Source: Sitta carolinensis (lineage: Eukaryota; Chordata; Aves; Passeriformes; Sittidae). From it: DNA of 64,000 nt. A program made the position numbers and the translations under genes. The notes beneath the pieces were generated by a model. That model saw only the letters and a program-made list of their open reading frames with translations. It did not search any database and was not told the DNA's origin. Position 1 is the stretch's first letter. Each line of letters opens with the position of its first letter. Of the stretch, positions 52,971 through 64,000 are shown piece by piece. Location of the stretch: contig CM063290.1 in the NCBI GenBank assembly GCA_032173965.1, positions 7,651,501-7,715,500 on the forward strand. Reading direction: 5' to 3'.

Positions 52971-53011
<41 letters not shown>
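52971..53011 (+). repeat. Poly(A) tract, 41 bases
   Basis: Forty-one uninterrupted A bases. No retrocopy or SINE body is recognisable immediately upstream on the plus strand, and an open frame of 77 codons that crosses it translates to a lysine run, so it is not a gene. The exact length may be unreliable in the assembly. Confidence 0.95.
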
Positions 53012-53014
<3 letters not shown>

Positions 53015-55329
53015 TTTTTAATCTTACTTACAGTATTTCTGTTAACTTTTAGTTGCATTAGACTAATTTCTTATGGCCTCATTTTTCCTTTTTTATTTCT
53101 GTATTCTAGCACTAATTACTAGTGATGTGATTAATGTTCCACATACCTGGTAACTTTGTTCTTTCTGGTTTTAAGATGATGTTAATTAATCCAACTTTGA
53201 AAAAATACTTGCAGTCCTGATCATGTGTCACATTTTTTATTCTTTCTGTTAACCAGAGGCTGTATAAAGGTTGAGTAATTAGAGATATTTATGCAACTAT
53301 GCTTGCAGAAACTTTCAGTCTGGATATCACTGTCAGAAGTACCAACTGCATTTAAGAGGATGACTATAAGACTTTTAAACATTTATTTTATAAAGGATTA
53401 AATTAAAGGCTATCTTAGCATTCCAGTGTCCTTTCATAGAACTGTAGTGAGGGGTTGTTCAGTTCAAACGAACAAACCCCACACCATAAACCACAAAAAA
53501 ACTCTTTAAAATTCTTAAAAAATTTCAAGTTCATTCAGATGCATTTTTAAATGTCTGATAAATACATGAAGTTATTTTGGGATTTACTGTATTGATAGCC
53601 CTCTGTGTACAAGCATTAAGTTGCATTAAATTGACATGGTTTTGTTGATTTTAGACAGGGCAAGATCATCACATATAGCAATTTTGAAGAAAATAAAGAA
53701 ACAAGTACACTGGATTCAATACATGCAGCCACATCCTTTACTATGCTGCTGAAAGGTGATCGAATATGATGAGGATGGAGTTGTTCAGGAACACAGAAGA
53801 AAAGAGAATAGCTGTTACTTTCAGAACACTCTGGTTTATCTTGCAATGTCTGTTTTCTTTGCAGAATCACTAATGTTCACTATTACTGGGCTTGTTAAAG
53901 TGACCTTTAAATTGCTTTACAGATATCGACTTGTGGATGCAATCTACCTTTGCACAATAGTCAATTGTCCATCCCAGCTTAAACAAAACAAAAACACAGA
54001 GTTTCAAAGCATTTCAAAGTATTTAAAGAAAACTCCTTCAAGGATTTTTAAGCGTGCCCTTAGCTTTGTAATAATGTCACCCTTTACACAAGGTTAGGAG
54101 TGATTTTTGCCTCAGAGAATGGCCAAAACCTTGCAAGATGAAAAGCTTTCCCCCTATCCTCTTCTAGATTATGGTAATATATGAGATAGCACAAAATTTT
54201 TATTTAACTTCATGTGTGTATATACCGCTACACACTTATGTAAATAATTGTATACCTATAAATACACACTACTAGGAATAGAATCTAACAAGAATTTGTC
54301 CAGTTGAGGGCAAATCTTTTACTCTGCTCATAATTCTCAAATACTCTGATGCAGCAGCTGTGTCTCCACAGCTGGATGGGCATCTGCCCTCTCTCCTCTC
54401 CTCAGCTGCTGGCATGGTCTCCCCCAGACCCATCCAGTCAGGTGACAGAAGTGGCAGATGGCAGGGCTTCTGTTCCCAGGTCACACCAGGGCAACCTTGG
54501 GGCACCCAGCCAGCTGTGCAGCCAGCACATCTGTGGGACAGTATTTACTAACCTGTGTACCAAGAGTCACCGCAGGAAAACAAGGTGGACTTCTGGGGGA
54601 TTATTGTCCCATCATAATATTTCAGATTTACATGTCTCATTAAAGTCTAACTAAAGCTTCAGTGCTGATTATTCTGTAAATTAAGGTGGGCAAAGGTTTT
54701 CCTGAATTAGTGTGACACTTTAAAAAGTTTTGGATGGAATATAATTTCAAGAGAGGAGGTCTGGGTGTATATAGCCTCATACACTTCTTACCTCCTATGC
54801 ATTATTACAGTTCTGTATTTTTTGGCAGCAATATCCCAAGGGCTGTGACTGATATTTCAATGATGTTCTGACCCCCAGCCTACAGATATTAACCCAGATG
54901 AATGATTCTGATCACTTTCCCCAGTCTGAAACAGACAGTTTCATTGTCTGTATCAACAGAGCTGATGTTAACATCCTGCAGTAGACTCTCAACACCACTT
55001 ACCATATGAGTCGTTAAAGCTGAAGCCACTTGTTATAGAATGACTGTTACTGTTATTTATTATTTATACAGTGTTATTGTTGTTTGTGAGGCTGTGAAGA
55101 AAATACAGCTCCCTGACCTTAAGGGGCCTCAATGCTGCTGATGGGGGAGCATAGGAGAGGCGTCAAACGAGAGCCTGAAGTGAGGGGAGGGTGCAGTTTC
55201 TGGGAAGGATGAGTGTGAATGTGGGTAAAGCACTGAGGAACATTTAGTTGTATAAAGCTCATTTTGACAGGCCAGATTCTCCACCTTGCTCTTGAGTGTT
55301 GGCCTGAGTGCTCTGTGAGGTTGCCCCTG
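53012..55329. other. Non-coding stretch, no gene seen
   Basis: AT-rich, with a decayed TG/TA-rich patch at 54210-54272 and a GC-richer patch at 54340-54560. A 113-codon plus frame (53756-54097) is unrecognised. No gene is supported. Confidence 0.55.
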
Positions 55330-55450
55330 CACAATCCCGTCCTGAGGGAAGCAGTGTGAGCCCAGCTGGGCGCTGTGTTGGAGGGCGCCCAGGGTGCCGA
55401 TGGCGTGTGCTGCTGCTGAGAGCCTCTCCTGGAAGCCTCAGGGCGGCACA
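55330..55450. other. GC- and CpG-enriched patch
   Basis: CpGs are unusually frequent for this window, in CCCGTCC, GGGCGCTG, GGGCGCCC, GCCGATGGCGTG and GGGCGGC. The patch is too short to call a CpG island, and no first exon or promoter structure is visible. The minus frames across it (110, 72 and 67 codons) overlap each other and are unrecognised. Confidence 0.5.
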
Positions 55451-56683
55451 CAAAGCTGAGGGAGCTGCTTCAACCACCCTCTCATGAAGTTTGGGAATAC
55501 TTCAGCTTTCCTCAGTCTTGTCCTGAAGCAAGTCCAATGGGACAAAAGGCACCCCCCAAAAGTTGCCACATTCCAGAGATAGTGGCATTCCAGCATCCCC
55601 TGAAGGGAAAGAGTAGAAGCTCTTTTAATGCGGGGAAAAAATATACTGAACGAGATTTATGAATTGTAAAGCACTGTCTGGAAGCAGGCATTTATGTAAC
55701 TACTTGAAAAACAATTTTTCTCTATGCAGAAACTGAGAGAAAAATAGACTTTTGCTGTGAATATCCAAATATCATAGGTAGAGGGTATTTTTTCCTCGTA
55801 TTCCATGGTAGAGGCAAAATGCCTGGTGCAGGAAGGATTGAACCCTGTTTGTTGTGCTGGTCTTCAGTATTGGACACAATGAAAGGTACAGGTATCCAGT
55901 CAGGTCCCTGGATGCCAGTATAACAACAGGCATGCCCCTTGATCCCCAGAAAATGCAAGATATATTAACATAGTTTGGTCAAAACATAAGGGTGGAATTA
56001 GCTACAGTCTTGCTTATATTTAGTCAATGCAAAATATTTAATAATTAAAGTGTACTTTTACACTGGAAATGTAAAATTTCTCTTATGGCAAAAGGCAGAA
56101 TGAAGAGCTGGTATAAGTATATTGAATTCCACCTTTACAGTTGTGTTCAGTCAGACCTGATTTTGACCTTAAATTAATCATAAGGGACTAAATTTAACTG
56201 AACATAAATGTACTTATATATGCAAGTATACATAAAAAGGCACAAAAAGGTGCAGTTAGCATAGAAAATAAAATGCAGCTAATTATTGCAGATCTTTTTA
56301 AAGTATGTTTGCAAGTGATGTGTTTTCAAAACAAGCTAAACAATAATTCATCAGCTTGTGTACCACATGCTGGCTGATGAATAAAGTCAGGAATCAGGAA
56401 GCAAATGTAAATATGGGGTCTAATTCCCAACTGCCAAATTAGAAGTATTTTGTGCCCACTTTGCACAGGTGCAAGTGAAAACATAAGTTGAAAACCAGCT
56501 GGGAATCTGGTCTAACAGTCTGTTGTACTGTTCAAATAATTGAATTCAAAGTGTGGTTACTGACTAACTAAAGCCTCTCCAAGGGTATTGGTCCTCATTT
56601 CCCAACTCCAGGCCTGAGACGAGACTGGGGCATTTGAGAAGACTGTCGTTCAAGCTTATCCTTTCAATCAGAATCTGCAGGGG
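55451..56683. other. Non-coding stretch, no gene seen
   Basis: AT-rich unique sequence with no supported gene or repeat. Confidence 0.6.
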
Positions 56684-56702
56684 AAAAAAAAAAAAAAAAA
56701 AA
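56684..56702 (+). repeat. Poly(A) tract, 19 bases
   Basis: A simple A run preceded by GGGG. No mobile-element body is recognised beside it. Confidence 0.9.
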
Positions 56703-56810
56703 GCCAGGTTCTTTTACGGTGGCAGTTAATCTGTCAGGAGCAGATTCAAGTTTTGGCAAAGATCTGTGGTGAGATAAAATGAAAAAGCTGCCAAACAGCA
56801 TTGTTAGCAT

Positions 56811-56830
56811 GGGGAGGAGGAAGGGAGGGG
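56811..56830 (+). repeat. G-rich tract, possible two-tetrad quadruplex
   Basis: GGGG, GG, GG, GGG and GGGG runs are separated by one or two A bases over 20 positions. Confidence 0.45.
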
Positions 56831-57313
56831 AGCTGACATGACTTCCCCAAGTTAAATGCCAAGCACACCTACCTCGTTTTCTATCGGGCCATGTGTAAAC
56901 CAGGATATTTATAGCTGTAGTAAGTTTTAGTGCTCCTTCACCCTGGAGGCAGTATGTTCATGACAAAAATGGATTCATAATAGCTAATGCTAGTTTTGAG
57001 AACATTTTTATAGTTTACTTAAGTAAGTATAGCATAACATGCTAATAGCTTTTAAATAAAGCACATCTAAACAGCTGCTTTGCAGTGCCATGTGATTTAC
57101 AGCTTAACACAGCGTTCTTATAATTTCAGCTTCATACTTTATTTTGAAATGTATTTCTTTCCTCTCTTGTCATTGTCCTTTGCTTTTAAAATCTGGAAAG
57201 AATTTGGTGCCAGTTTTATGATGGTAACTCGATTGAAATATTATCTCTTTTCTAATGGGATTTTAAAATATGTCTTCAACCCTGTTTAGATGGCTGCTGC
57301 TGAGCGAAAATGG

Positions 57314-57342
57314 GTATATATAATATATATAAAATAAATATA
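57314..57342. repeat. AT-rich simple repeat
   Basis: Alternating TATATA runs are broken by AATA insertions. Probably a decayed (TA)n microsatellite. Confidence 0.75.
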
Positions 57343-57589
57343 TGGGTATCATTGCCTTGGTGGGATGCTAAGTCAGGGTTTATCCACTAAGTCAGAAACA
57401 ATATGGGTTTAAGGGGAGATGTTAATAAATATGATTGTGAGCCTGCATCTTTTTCAGTACCTGCCTCACCTGACTGTATATTTTTTTAATGGGGTCTGGA
57501 ACATAAACTACTAAAATAATACAAAAATTAAAGACAAAGCCAATGTAGAATTTATGTACAGTGTCCTCACCCCACTATCCCACCCTGTA

Positions 57590-58010
57590 ATGCAGGACCC
57601 CTGGAGGCACTCTCCCCTTGCCCTTTCCTTGTGTCTGGGGCAAAGCTGCTCCCAGACACATGGGTTAGCTGTGGCAGTGCTGTTTGCTGCCGAGGAGGGG
57701 AGAGAGGGAGGCTTTCCTTCCCTGGGTTTCCCCTTAGTAACCTGAACACTGCTCTTGTGTTTGAGTCCAGGAAACTTTGTGCTGCCCAGAGCACAGTCTG
57801 GCTGGTGCTGCAGAGCCTGGAGTGCCTGGTGAGGGGTGCTGAGCCTCCTGCTGTGCGATCCTGCCTCCTCCAGCCTCCATCTGTCTGTGCCAACTGCCAG
57901 CTCCGCTCTCTGCTGCCCACCCGGGGCTTTAGGGCACAGTCTGTTCTCTTGGGAGTGGAGACTTGGAAGGGACAATCAGGATTACCAAGACCACTGTGTT
58001 GTAACTGCAA
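57590..58010. other. GC-richer patch open on both strands
   Basis: This holds the longest open frames in the window: 154 codons (57511-57975, -), 147 codons (57567-58010, -) and 136 codons (57631-58041, +). The three use different frames over the same bases and none shows a recognisable domain, signal peptide or membrane segment. A lack of stop codons in local GC-rich DNA explains all of them. There are only a few CpGs, so it is not a CpG island. I do not call a gene here. Confidence 0.5.
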
Positions 58011-59648
58011 GTGTTTACAGAGTTTTTTCCTGTGTAGATGACACCTGGTAGGACCCTTGGCCAGAATAATCTAGCTAGATTTATTAGAAAACACTACATG
58101 GCCAATTCTGTTTTTCCATACTCTGACTCCACAGAGGTTCCCTGGATTTCATTTGCAGTTTCAATGTGAACATGCAGAGCAGCATACTGGGTTGCAGGGG
58201 TGTGCTTAGAACGTGTGTTTTAAGTGTCTCTCTTCTCACAAGCTTGCATTGTTACTCTCCATTTTTTTTGAAAGATCATGATTTATGTAGAGAAGTGTTT
58301 CAGAGGTTAAAAGTGCTTCCTTAAGGGAGTGTGTCTTTGGTGTAGTCATGCACTGAGTGCATAGCTGACAGCACTCTGCTCTCTGGCTGGGTACCTTCTG
58401 ATGAGATCTTTTGAAGATGTCAGCTGTTTGCATAAAATGTAAAGGAAAACTGGGATAAACAGAGCATTCAGCTTTTGTGTGTCTCTTAGCTCCATTTTCT
58501 CTTCTAAGTCCTTGATTTTTAGCCAGCATTTTTCATCCTAGAACTGGTCAAGCTTGTTTAAGGGAAAATTAGGTTTTACTGTCTGTATTTCCAGTGAGTC
58601 TCAGACAGCTTGATCAATTTTAATTACAGGAATGAACAGACTTGGTCGTAACCTTTTATTGGGTTTGTACCAGAAGGAAAATACCACCAAGCTTTCCAGA
58701 ATCTTTTGGGCGTGGCAACTATGCAAAACATAGTCTAGAAGGTAAAATATTAAAAAAGGTTATGTAAGACATTTCCTTGACGATGGGCAAAAGTTTTCTA
58801 CATCTAAGAACAAATAGTTTATGTCGGTGGAAACATTTGAGAGTTCATGTCCAGAAGACGTCACTTATAGTAGGGCACAGATCAAAGATCAGTCCTGAAA
58901 GAATTTAGACAGCAAGAACTTTAAAGTAGGAACATGAAGTCAAGTGATAACATTTGCCAATGACAATCTTGTGGGGAGCAGGTTAGCATGAGGTCAAAAG
59001 ATGGTAAAATTCAAAATAACTGAGATAGACTAATACAATGCATAGATAAGTGACTTATGCAATCTAGTTTAGAGAAATTGAAGGCAGAGAGGTTCACACA
59101 GCTACCTGGTGGCCTACACACAGGAATTTTCTCCTACCAATGGCAGCTGGATCCTTTGTAAACTTGAAGTGTAAGGAGCAGACATGGCTATGCAAGTTTA
59201 ATCTCCAGCTACACCAGGAGCAGTGAGTGGGAAACAGTGCCATAAATCCCAAGTGACTACTCTCATGCATGCAAAGGCTTGTTGGGAAACATCTGGACAC
59301 CTGGAGAAGCTATTGAACTCGTTGCTAAGTAGAGACATCATTGTGAGTTTCTTGTGGCAAATGCATTTTCAGTGGATAGAGATTGCCATCCCTTGTACAG
59401 CTTGTACTGCTGTGAAGAAGGATATAGTAAGTATATTCTTTCCTAGATATTTTAGTAAATATCCTTTACTGGATCCTTTTTTTATGGTGAAGAGCATAAT
59501 AGATCTAACATTGATATGCTTTGAAATATTTCATAATGTGTGTTTAATGGCAGTTACACAAAAATCCATTAATCTTCCATCATTGCTTGATTTTCTAATT
59601 ACAAATTGACGGTTGATCTTCTGTTTTTAATTTCAAAGCTGTTATCTA
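58011..59648. other. Non-coding stretch, no gene seen
   Basis: AT-rich unique DNA. A 128-codon plus frame (59223-59609) has no recognisable domain and ends in AT-rich sequence. Confidence 0.55.
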
Positions 59649-59676
59649 CTTTTTTTTTCTTTCTTTTTTTTTTTTT
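59649..59676 (+). repeat. Pyrimidine-only T-rich tract
   Basis: Twenty-eight consecutive pyrimidines, mostly T. No convincing exon follows. Confidence 0.85.
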
Positions 59677-59919
59677 AAACTACCATACAGTAAGATTGAG
59701 AAATTGAGTTGGCTAGGACTGCTGAGTAACCCCATGAACTAATGAAGTAAACATTTGCAACCACTGTGACATGGAAATCATCCAGCTCTCCCTGGTGTAC
59801 ACCTGCAGAAACCTGTGATTCACCTCTGAGTCACTCTGCAAATGTTAGAAGGGCAGAGCTGACAGCCGTGTAGAGGGCTCACTCTGCTGCCAGTTCTCTC
59901 CTTCTCCTTTGGAATAATG
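59677..59919. other. Non-coding stretch, no gene seen
   Basis: Unique sequence with nothing recognised. Confidence 0.6.
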
Positions 59920-60430
59920 ACATTAATGATGCTTCCAAATGGCTCACGGGGTTGCAAAATGAGAGATCTCAAAATCCATGCAGCAGCTTGATTTCCTAAT
60001 AGGATGCATTAAGTAGAGCATTGCATGTTTTACAGGCTGAAGTTGATTAGAAAATAAGACTTAAAATATGTAGCTAAAGTGGTTAAAAAATGGGTTTTGG
60101 AAGCTCAGATCAAAGCTTTACAGGAGGGTGATTAAATAAATAAAAAGTTTAATCCTAACTGAGCAAATAATTGCACATCCTCTGAAAAGAACTGTTCACA
60201 GGGATTGATCAAATGTGAGTCACCCCAGGCACAGATGTCTTTCTAAGAATATTCCATTTAATTTTCTTAATGTACACCAAAAGCAAAGAGATACTGGTGC
60301 TGATAAGTGAAGGCTCTTGTTTGCATAAGGAAAGGCTCTTTAAAAATAATGGAGAATGTAAAAAATCACAAATCAAGTAACCACCAAAAAAGTGATTCTG
60401 TTCCTGTTGTCTAACAGGGATAATTTCCTC
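59920..60430. promoter_or_regulatory. Candidate conserved non-coding element
   Basis: AT-rich but not low complexity, with a high density of homeodomain-like cores (ACATTAATGATG, CCTAATAGG, GTTGATTAG, GTGATTAAATAAA). It also has a TCF/LEF-like AGATCAAAG and two GATCAAA-type motifs, near 60107 and 60208. Translations have frequent stops. The composition resembles developmental enhancers in gene deserts. This is inference only. Confidence 0.22.
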
Positions 60431-63400
60431 TTTAACAGTGATTTACCACACTTATTACAACATGTGGGCTTTCTTTTCCTTCATGTATATTAGAAACCCA
60501 CAGCACGTGCTCAAAACATACAAGAAATGTAATTCTCATTGCAGACTTTCTTCTTAAGAGTCAGTTTGTCCTTTCCTTTGGAAACATCAGCCTTGGGAAA
60601 CTGCTAATAAACTTAGAAGCAAAAAGTAAATACTTAAATTTCATGAGGTTCTTATGGTGCATGATTGTCTGCTTAGGTAGGGAATGGAGTTTGAGTACAA
60701 AATGTAACAGACTGGAGGTGAAGAGAATATCTGTAGAGGGGAATGTTCCCTGGGGACAGATGTTTTAGAAAACGTGTTTTCCCCTTCCTGCCTTTGACAT
60801 TGATTTTTGTAAATCCATTGGCAAACCCCTGCCCTTTGAAGGATGTGTGCATAGAAGGAGGCTGCATTGATGCTACAGATGACAGCCTGGTAGGGAAATT
60901 CTGCCCTTCAAGATTTTTGCGTGTGTTCTATTTATTGCAACAAAGCCAGAATTGCACCTTTGCTGTTTCTGAAGGACAAAGAGGAGGGAGCTTGGCTTCT
61001 TCATTCCTCAGACCTCCTTCTTACACAGGCAATGCTGGTGGGGTGAAGGTGGATAACAAGTAAGAAAGAAGTAAGGCTTAACAAAAATTAGGTTAGGGGA
61101 AAAAAAAAAATTAGAAAGCCAAAATCCTAAGTTCCTTAGAAATGAGCTCTGTCTACAATCCTGAGAGACACAGCACTGTCCTGTTAAAGGTGCCATACAG
61201 ACGTTGTATCTCATTGACTGGGTTATATTCCTTATTCAAACACTTATGTTTTGCTTTACTTTGCTCTTTGAGGACCAAGCTGTTAAAAAAGGGAAACACA
61301 AAGGACAGGCAGGCTGCTCCTGTGCTTCCCTCTATCACACCCTCCATGCCTCTGCAGATTGCAGCAGACATCTTCTCATTGCTCCCAGCAAACTAACAGT
61401 GGGAGGACTGGAGTATCCCTTGGATGGACAGAGTTGGTAATAAAATAATGACTATTGAGTTTCACTTTAATGAGTGCCTGGGAACCATGACTAAATCTGC
61501 TTGTTCTTAGTAACAGAAGATACCTGACCCTCTGTCTTGAGCTCTTTTGTTTTGTGTAATACCTAATTTCTGAAGGCAGCTGATATTTTCACACTGCACC
61601 CTCCTTCACCTTCATGTCATGCATTCATGTACTTGCATTTGGCATTAGCTGAAATCTAATCTGAGGGGAACAGTTCAGAAATTGGCTTGCTGAAGTGCTG
61701 TGTAGGTTTTGGTACATCTCTGGCATCCCTAGCTTGATTTCCAGCCATAGGATAACTGGATAGGCCATGTGAATTATGATTTGTGAGCCCCTTTCATATA
61801 AACTTCACAGTTAATGTAGAAATATTCCAGATATAATAAATAAATAATTTTGTAATTTGGACTTTGGGAGCCATTTGTGTTATTTAGAAGTGTGGAGAGG
61901 AGTTAAATAATGACAAAAATGAGAGCGAATTTCTCAGTTAGTGGATTTCCAACCTTTGCATTCAGTTTGAATTACTTACCTCTTCTTTTGGTCCCTATGC
62001 TTATATTTAATGCCTATTTCCTCCTGTAACTTATATTATTTATTTAAGTTCTGTTACAATCTTGGGCTGTAGAACCAAGAGCTCAGTAGAAAATGTGACT
62101 CTTTGGCAAAACCAATTTGCTCTGTGATTCAGACTGAAGGGGTGCATTCTCTTCTCTTCTCTAAGTGGAGAAACTTTCCTTTATTCAGCAGCAATTTGGT
62201 TTTATTGGTGATTAACACTGTCATTTGTGATGTGTCCTCAAAATTGTTACTTTCCCATTCTCACCTCTGAAATTTTCTTCCACTTGGGTGATGTAAACCT
62301 TTGATGTGTGCTCATATAGAAAAGGGCTTCATCTTATGTACAGAGGGGGTGAAGGGCATGCAGCAGCTCAAGGTAGCTGCCTAGTACTTTGGAAAATCAG
62401 ACACATTATGTATCAGCAATTTCTTCTTGCAGCTGGGAAATAAATTTATAGCTTGGTATTTCTAAAAGAAAAAATTACTAGTTCTGATTGAAGTGCTTAG
62501 CAGTGTAGACAGTTAAAGTAAACATTTTTTAATAGTCACACACTTCCTTAATTTTCTTCTTTTATATTTTGAACTTCAGGAAAATGATATTTCCAAAAAT
62601 GTGGAAGGATACAATTTTTTCTTTTATCTTTTCAAATCAGCACCTAGAAAATGCATGAAAAATAATAAACTACATCCAGGAAATAGAAAAGAACTAAATT
62701 CAGGTCATGTAGTAAGCCGAGACAAGGCAGCTACTGGAAAGGTATCAGAGGAAGATTATTGAGTTGTCACTCTACCTGTAGGGAAGAATCTCCCAACACC
62801 CCCTTTTTGGTGTAAATTTCTGTGAAGGGGAAGGATAGTTCTGATTGCCTTGAATCTGGTGTAAACCATACATTTATGCAACACATGCAAATTGAAATGT
62901 AAATCTATTTGTTTTCTCTGTCATGCCCTCACTGTGTCTGTACCTCATATCCAGCTTGCTCTAGATTTATATCCATGCTACTGAGTTGAGGCAACAGATA
63001 GCATAGAGATTTCAAACTTACTTTAAGAATGCAGCGAGAGATACTTTATTGAAGATCTGCTAGAGTTTTCGTTGTTGTAATTCCATACTTTTGGTTCATA
63101 TTTAGAAGTGATGAATTGAGTGTGGCAATTAACTCAGTTTCAAGAGGATGCAACACTAACATGCTGTTGTCGCTTACTGATATAACAGCTTTTGTTTAGA
63201 AGAGGCTTATTTCATTACTACCCTGGACTGCGATTTTTAGTTTGCTACTAGATGAGAACTACTTTTTTTTGTGGGGAAGGTGTGTAAAATGCAAAGGAAA
63301 TGGGGATTTAGCAGTGTCCAATCAGCAGTTAATTAGCTTCTATGTGACAGACAGCCTCAGCGTAGCCCTACTAATCCCTTCTTTGTGACTTCAGTCTAGA

Positions 63401-64000
63401 GTAAGGCTCAGACCTGGGTAAAAGTCAGTAACGCTGGCAGAGTTCTGTGAAATGTACACAAAGCTGCACTTGCTAAGTATCTCTTCATGGGAATGTTCCA
63501 CAAAGCTCCAAAAAGCCACATGTGTTCTTAACATCCACTGTAATTAGGTTGCAGTTTGATGAAATTCTTTTTTATTTCAGAATTTAGCAATGGCACTTTC
63601 TGTTAAAATAGGAACTGGTCTTAAAAAATAAACCCACATCCATTCAGCATACTGTGAGGAAAAGAGCTGCTTGGGGTTTTTTGCAAAATCAATAAAAGTG
63701 TGATCCTTGAGATGAAATTTACCATGTCTTCAGGACCCTTACCTGGAGTCAAGAATGGCACAGCCTTATTGATGGAACTTTGGGCAGCTCTCTTGGTCTC
63801 TCTATATTTTGGGTTTCCTTCTACAAGCTGGTAATTGCAACAGCTCCTTACTCTACAGGGATGTTGGGATGTGCTCAGATATTTGTCAGTGTCCATACAA
63901 GAGAGATAGGCAGGTGTTAAGTTCCTAGAATTTGATGTGAAAAAGTCCCCTTGTGCAGTGTTTCCTGAGCCCTCTGTTTTACTGATAGCAATCAGACATC
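60431..64000. other. Non-coding stretch to the window end, no gene seen
   Basis: Mostly AT-rich unique sequence with a short A run near 61100. A 106-codon plus frame at 60743-61063 has several cysteines spaced over residues 30-53, which drew attention, but matches nothing I recognise. Overlapping antisense frames exist. No repeat family, RNA gene or splice-bounded exon could be supported. Confidence 0.55.

Noticed and set aside
57955..58005. Possible degraded CR1 end (TTGGAAGGGACAATCAGGAT-like)
   Set aside because: Resembles the inverted CR1 core for about 25 bases, but the terminal motif is missing and the match is too short to separate from chance.
57511..58041. Longest open frames (154 and 147 codons on minus, 136 on plus)
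   Set aside because: All three share the same bases in different frames, sit in a GC-richer patch with few stop codons, and show no recognisable domain.
60743..61063. 106-codon frame with a cysteine-rich stretch, possible small secreted domain
   Set aside because: Only a few cysteines in a short interval. No signal peptide or known spacing, and antisense and overlapping frames are also open.
1..64000. CRISPR arrays, tRNA or rRNA genes, known microRNAs
   Set aside because: No regularly spaced direct repeats, cloverleaf-type motifs, rRNA-like conserved cores or familiar microRNA sequences were seen on either strand. A covariance-model scan would settle this.

Overview
This window looks like vertebrate nuclear DNA, most likely from a bird. 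The main evidence is three fragments of CR1 (chicken repeat 1) LINE 3' ends, at 9753-9886 (+), 18471-18552 (-) and 25381-25525 (+). They carry the characteristic 3' block (a GATGATCC-type core, CCCTTCCAAC-type block and ATTCTGTGAT end). The rest is AT-rich and CpG-poor, with scattered mononucleotide tracts and microsatellites and no operons or bacterial-type gene packing. I cannot name the species or chromosome.

I found no protein-coding gene, exon or RNA gene that I can support. About twenty open frames of 100-154 codons occur across the six frames. They overlap one another on both strands, match no family I recognise, are often explained by low complexity or local GC enrichment, and are roughly what chance gives in 64 kb of such DNA. 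The best reading is a gene desert or the inside of one or more very large introns. Small exons cannot be excluded by eye.

Layout: 1-8 kb is unique sequence with one candidate conserved non-coding block (2150-2520) followed by a G-rich tract (2569-2607). A perfect 47-bp tandem duplication lies at 8240-8333. A (TA)n and a CR1 fragment follow at 9.7 kb, a second candidate regulatory block at 15.1-15.3 kb, and CR1 again at 18.5 kb. A 128-bp T/G tract lies at 23.7 kb and a compound CR1 3' end at 25.4 kb. Two diverged copies of one unidentified sequence sit about 2.1 kb apart (29685-29811 and 31777-31901). Several hairpins and inverted repeats occur between 23 and 41 kb, and a candidate regulatory block at 35.9-36.3 kb. 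A purine-only tract is at 43.95 kb. A compact, palindrome-dense segment at 48.4-48.7 kb is the most striking non-repeat structure. A 41-bp A tract is at 52.97 kb, GC-richer patches are at 55.3 and 57.6-58.0 kb, and a homeodomain-site-rich block lies at 59.9-60.4 kb.

I saw no new biological system. The observations worth checking are the diverged repeat pair, the palindrome cluster at 48.5 kb, the 47-bp duplication, and the candidate enhancer-like blocks, all of which need alignment to other bird genomes to confirm.
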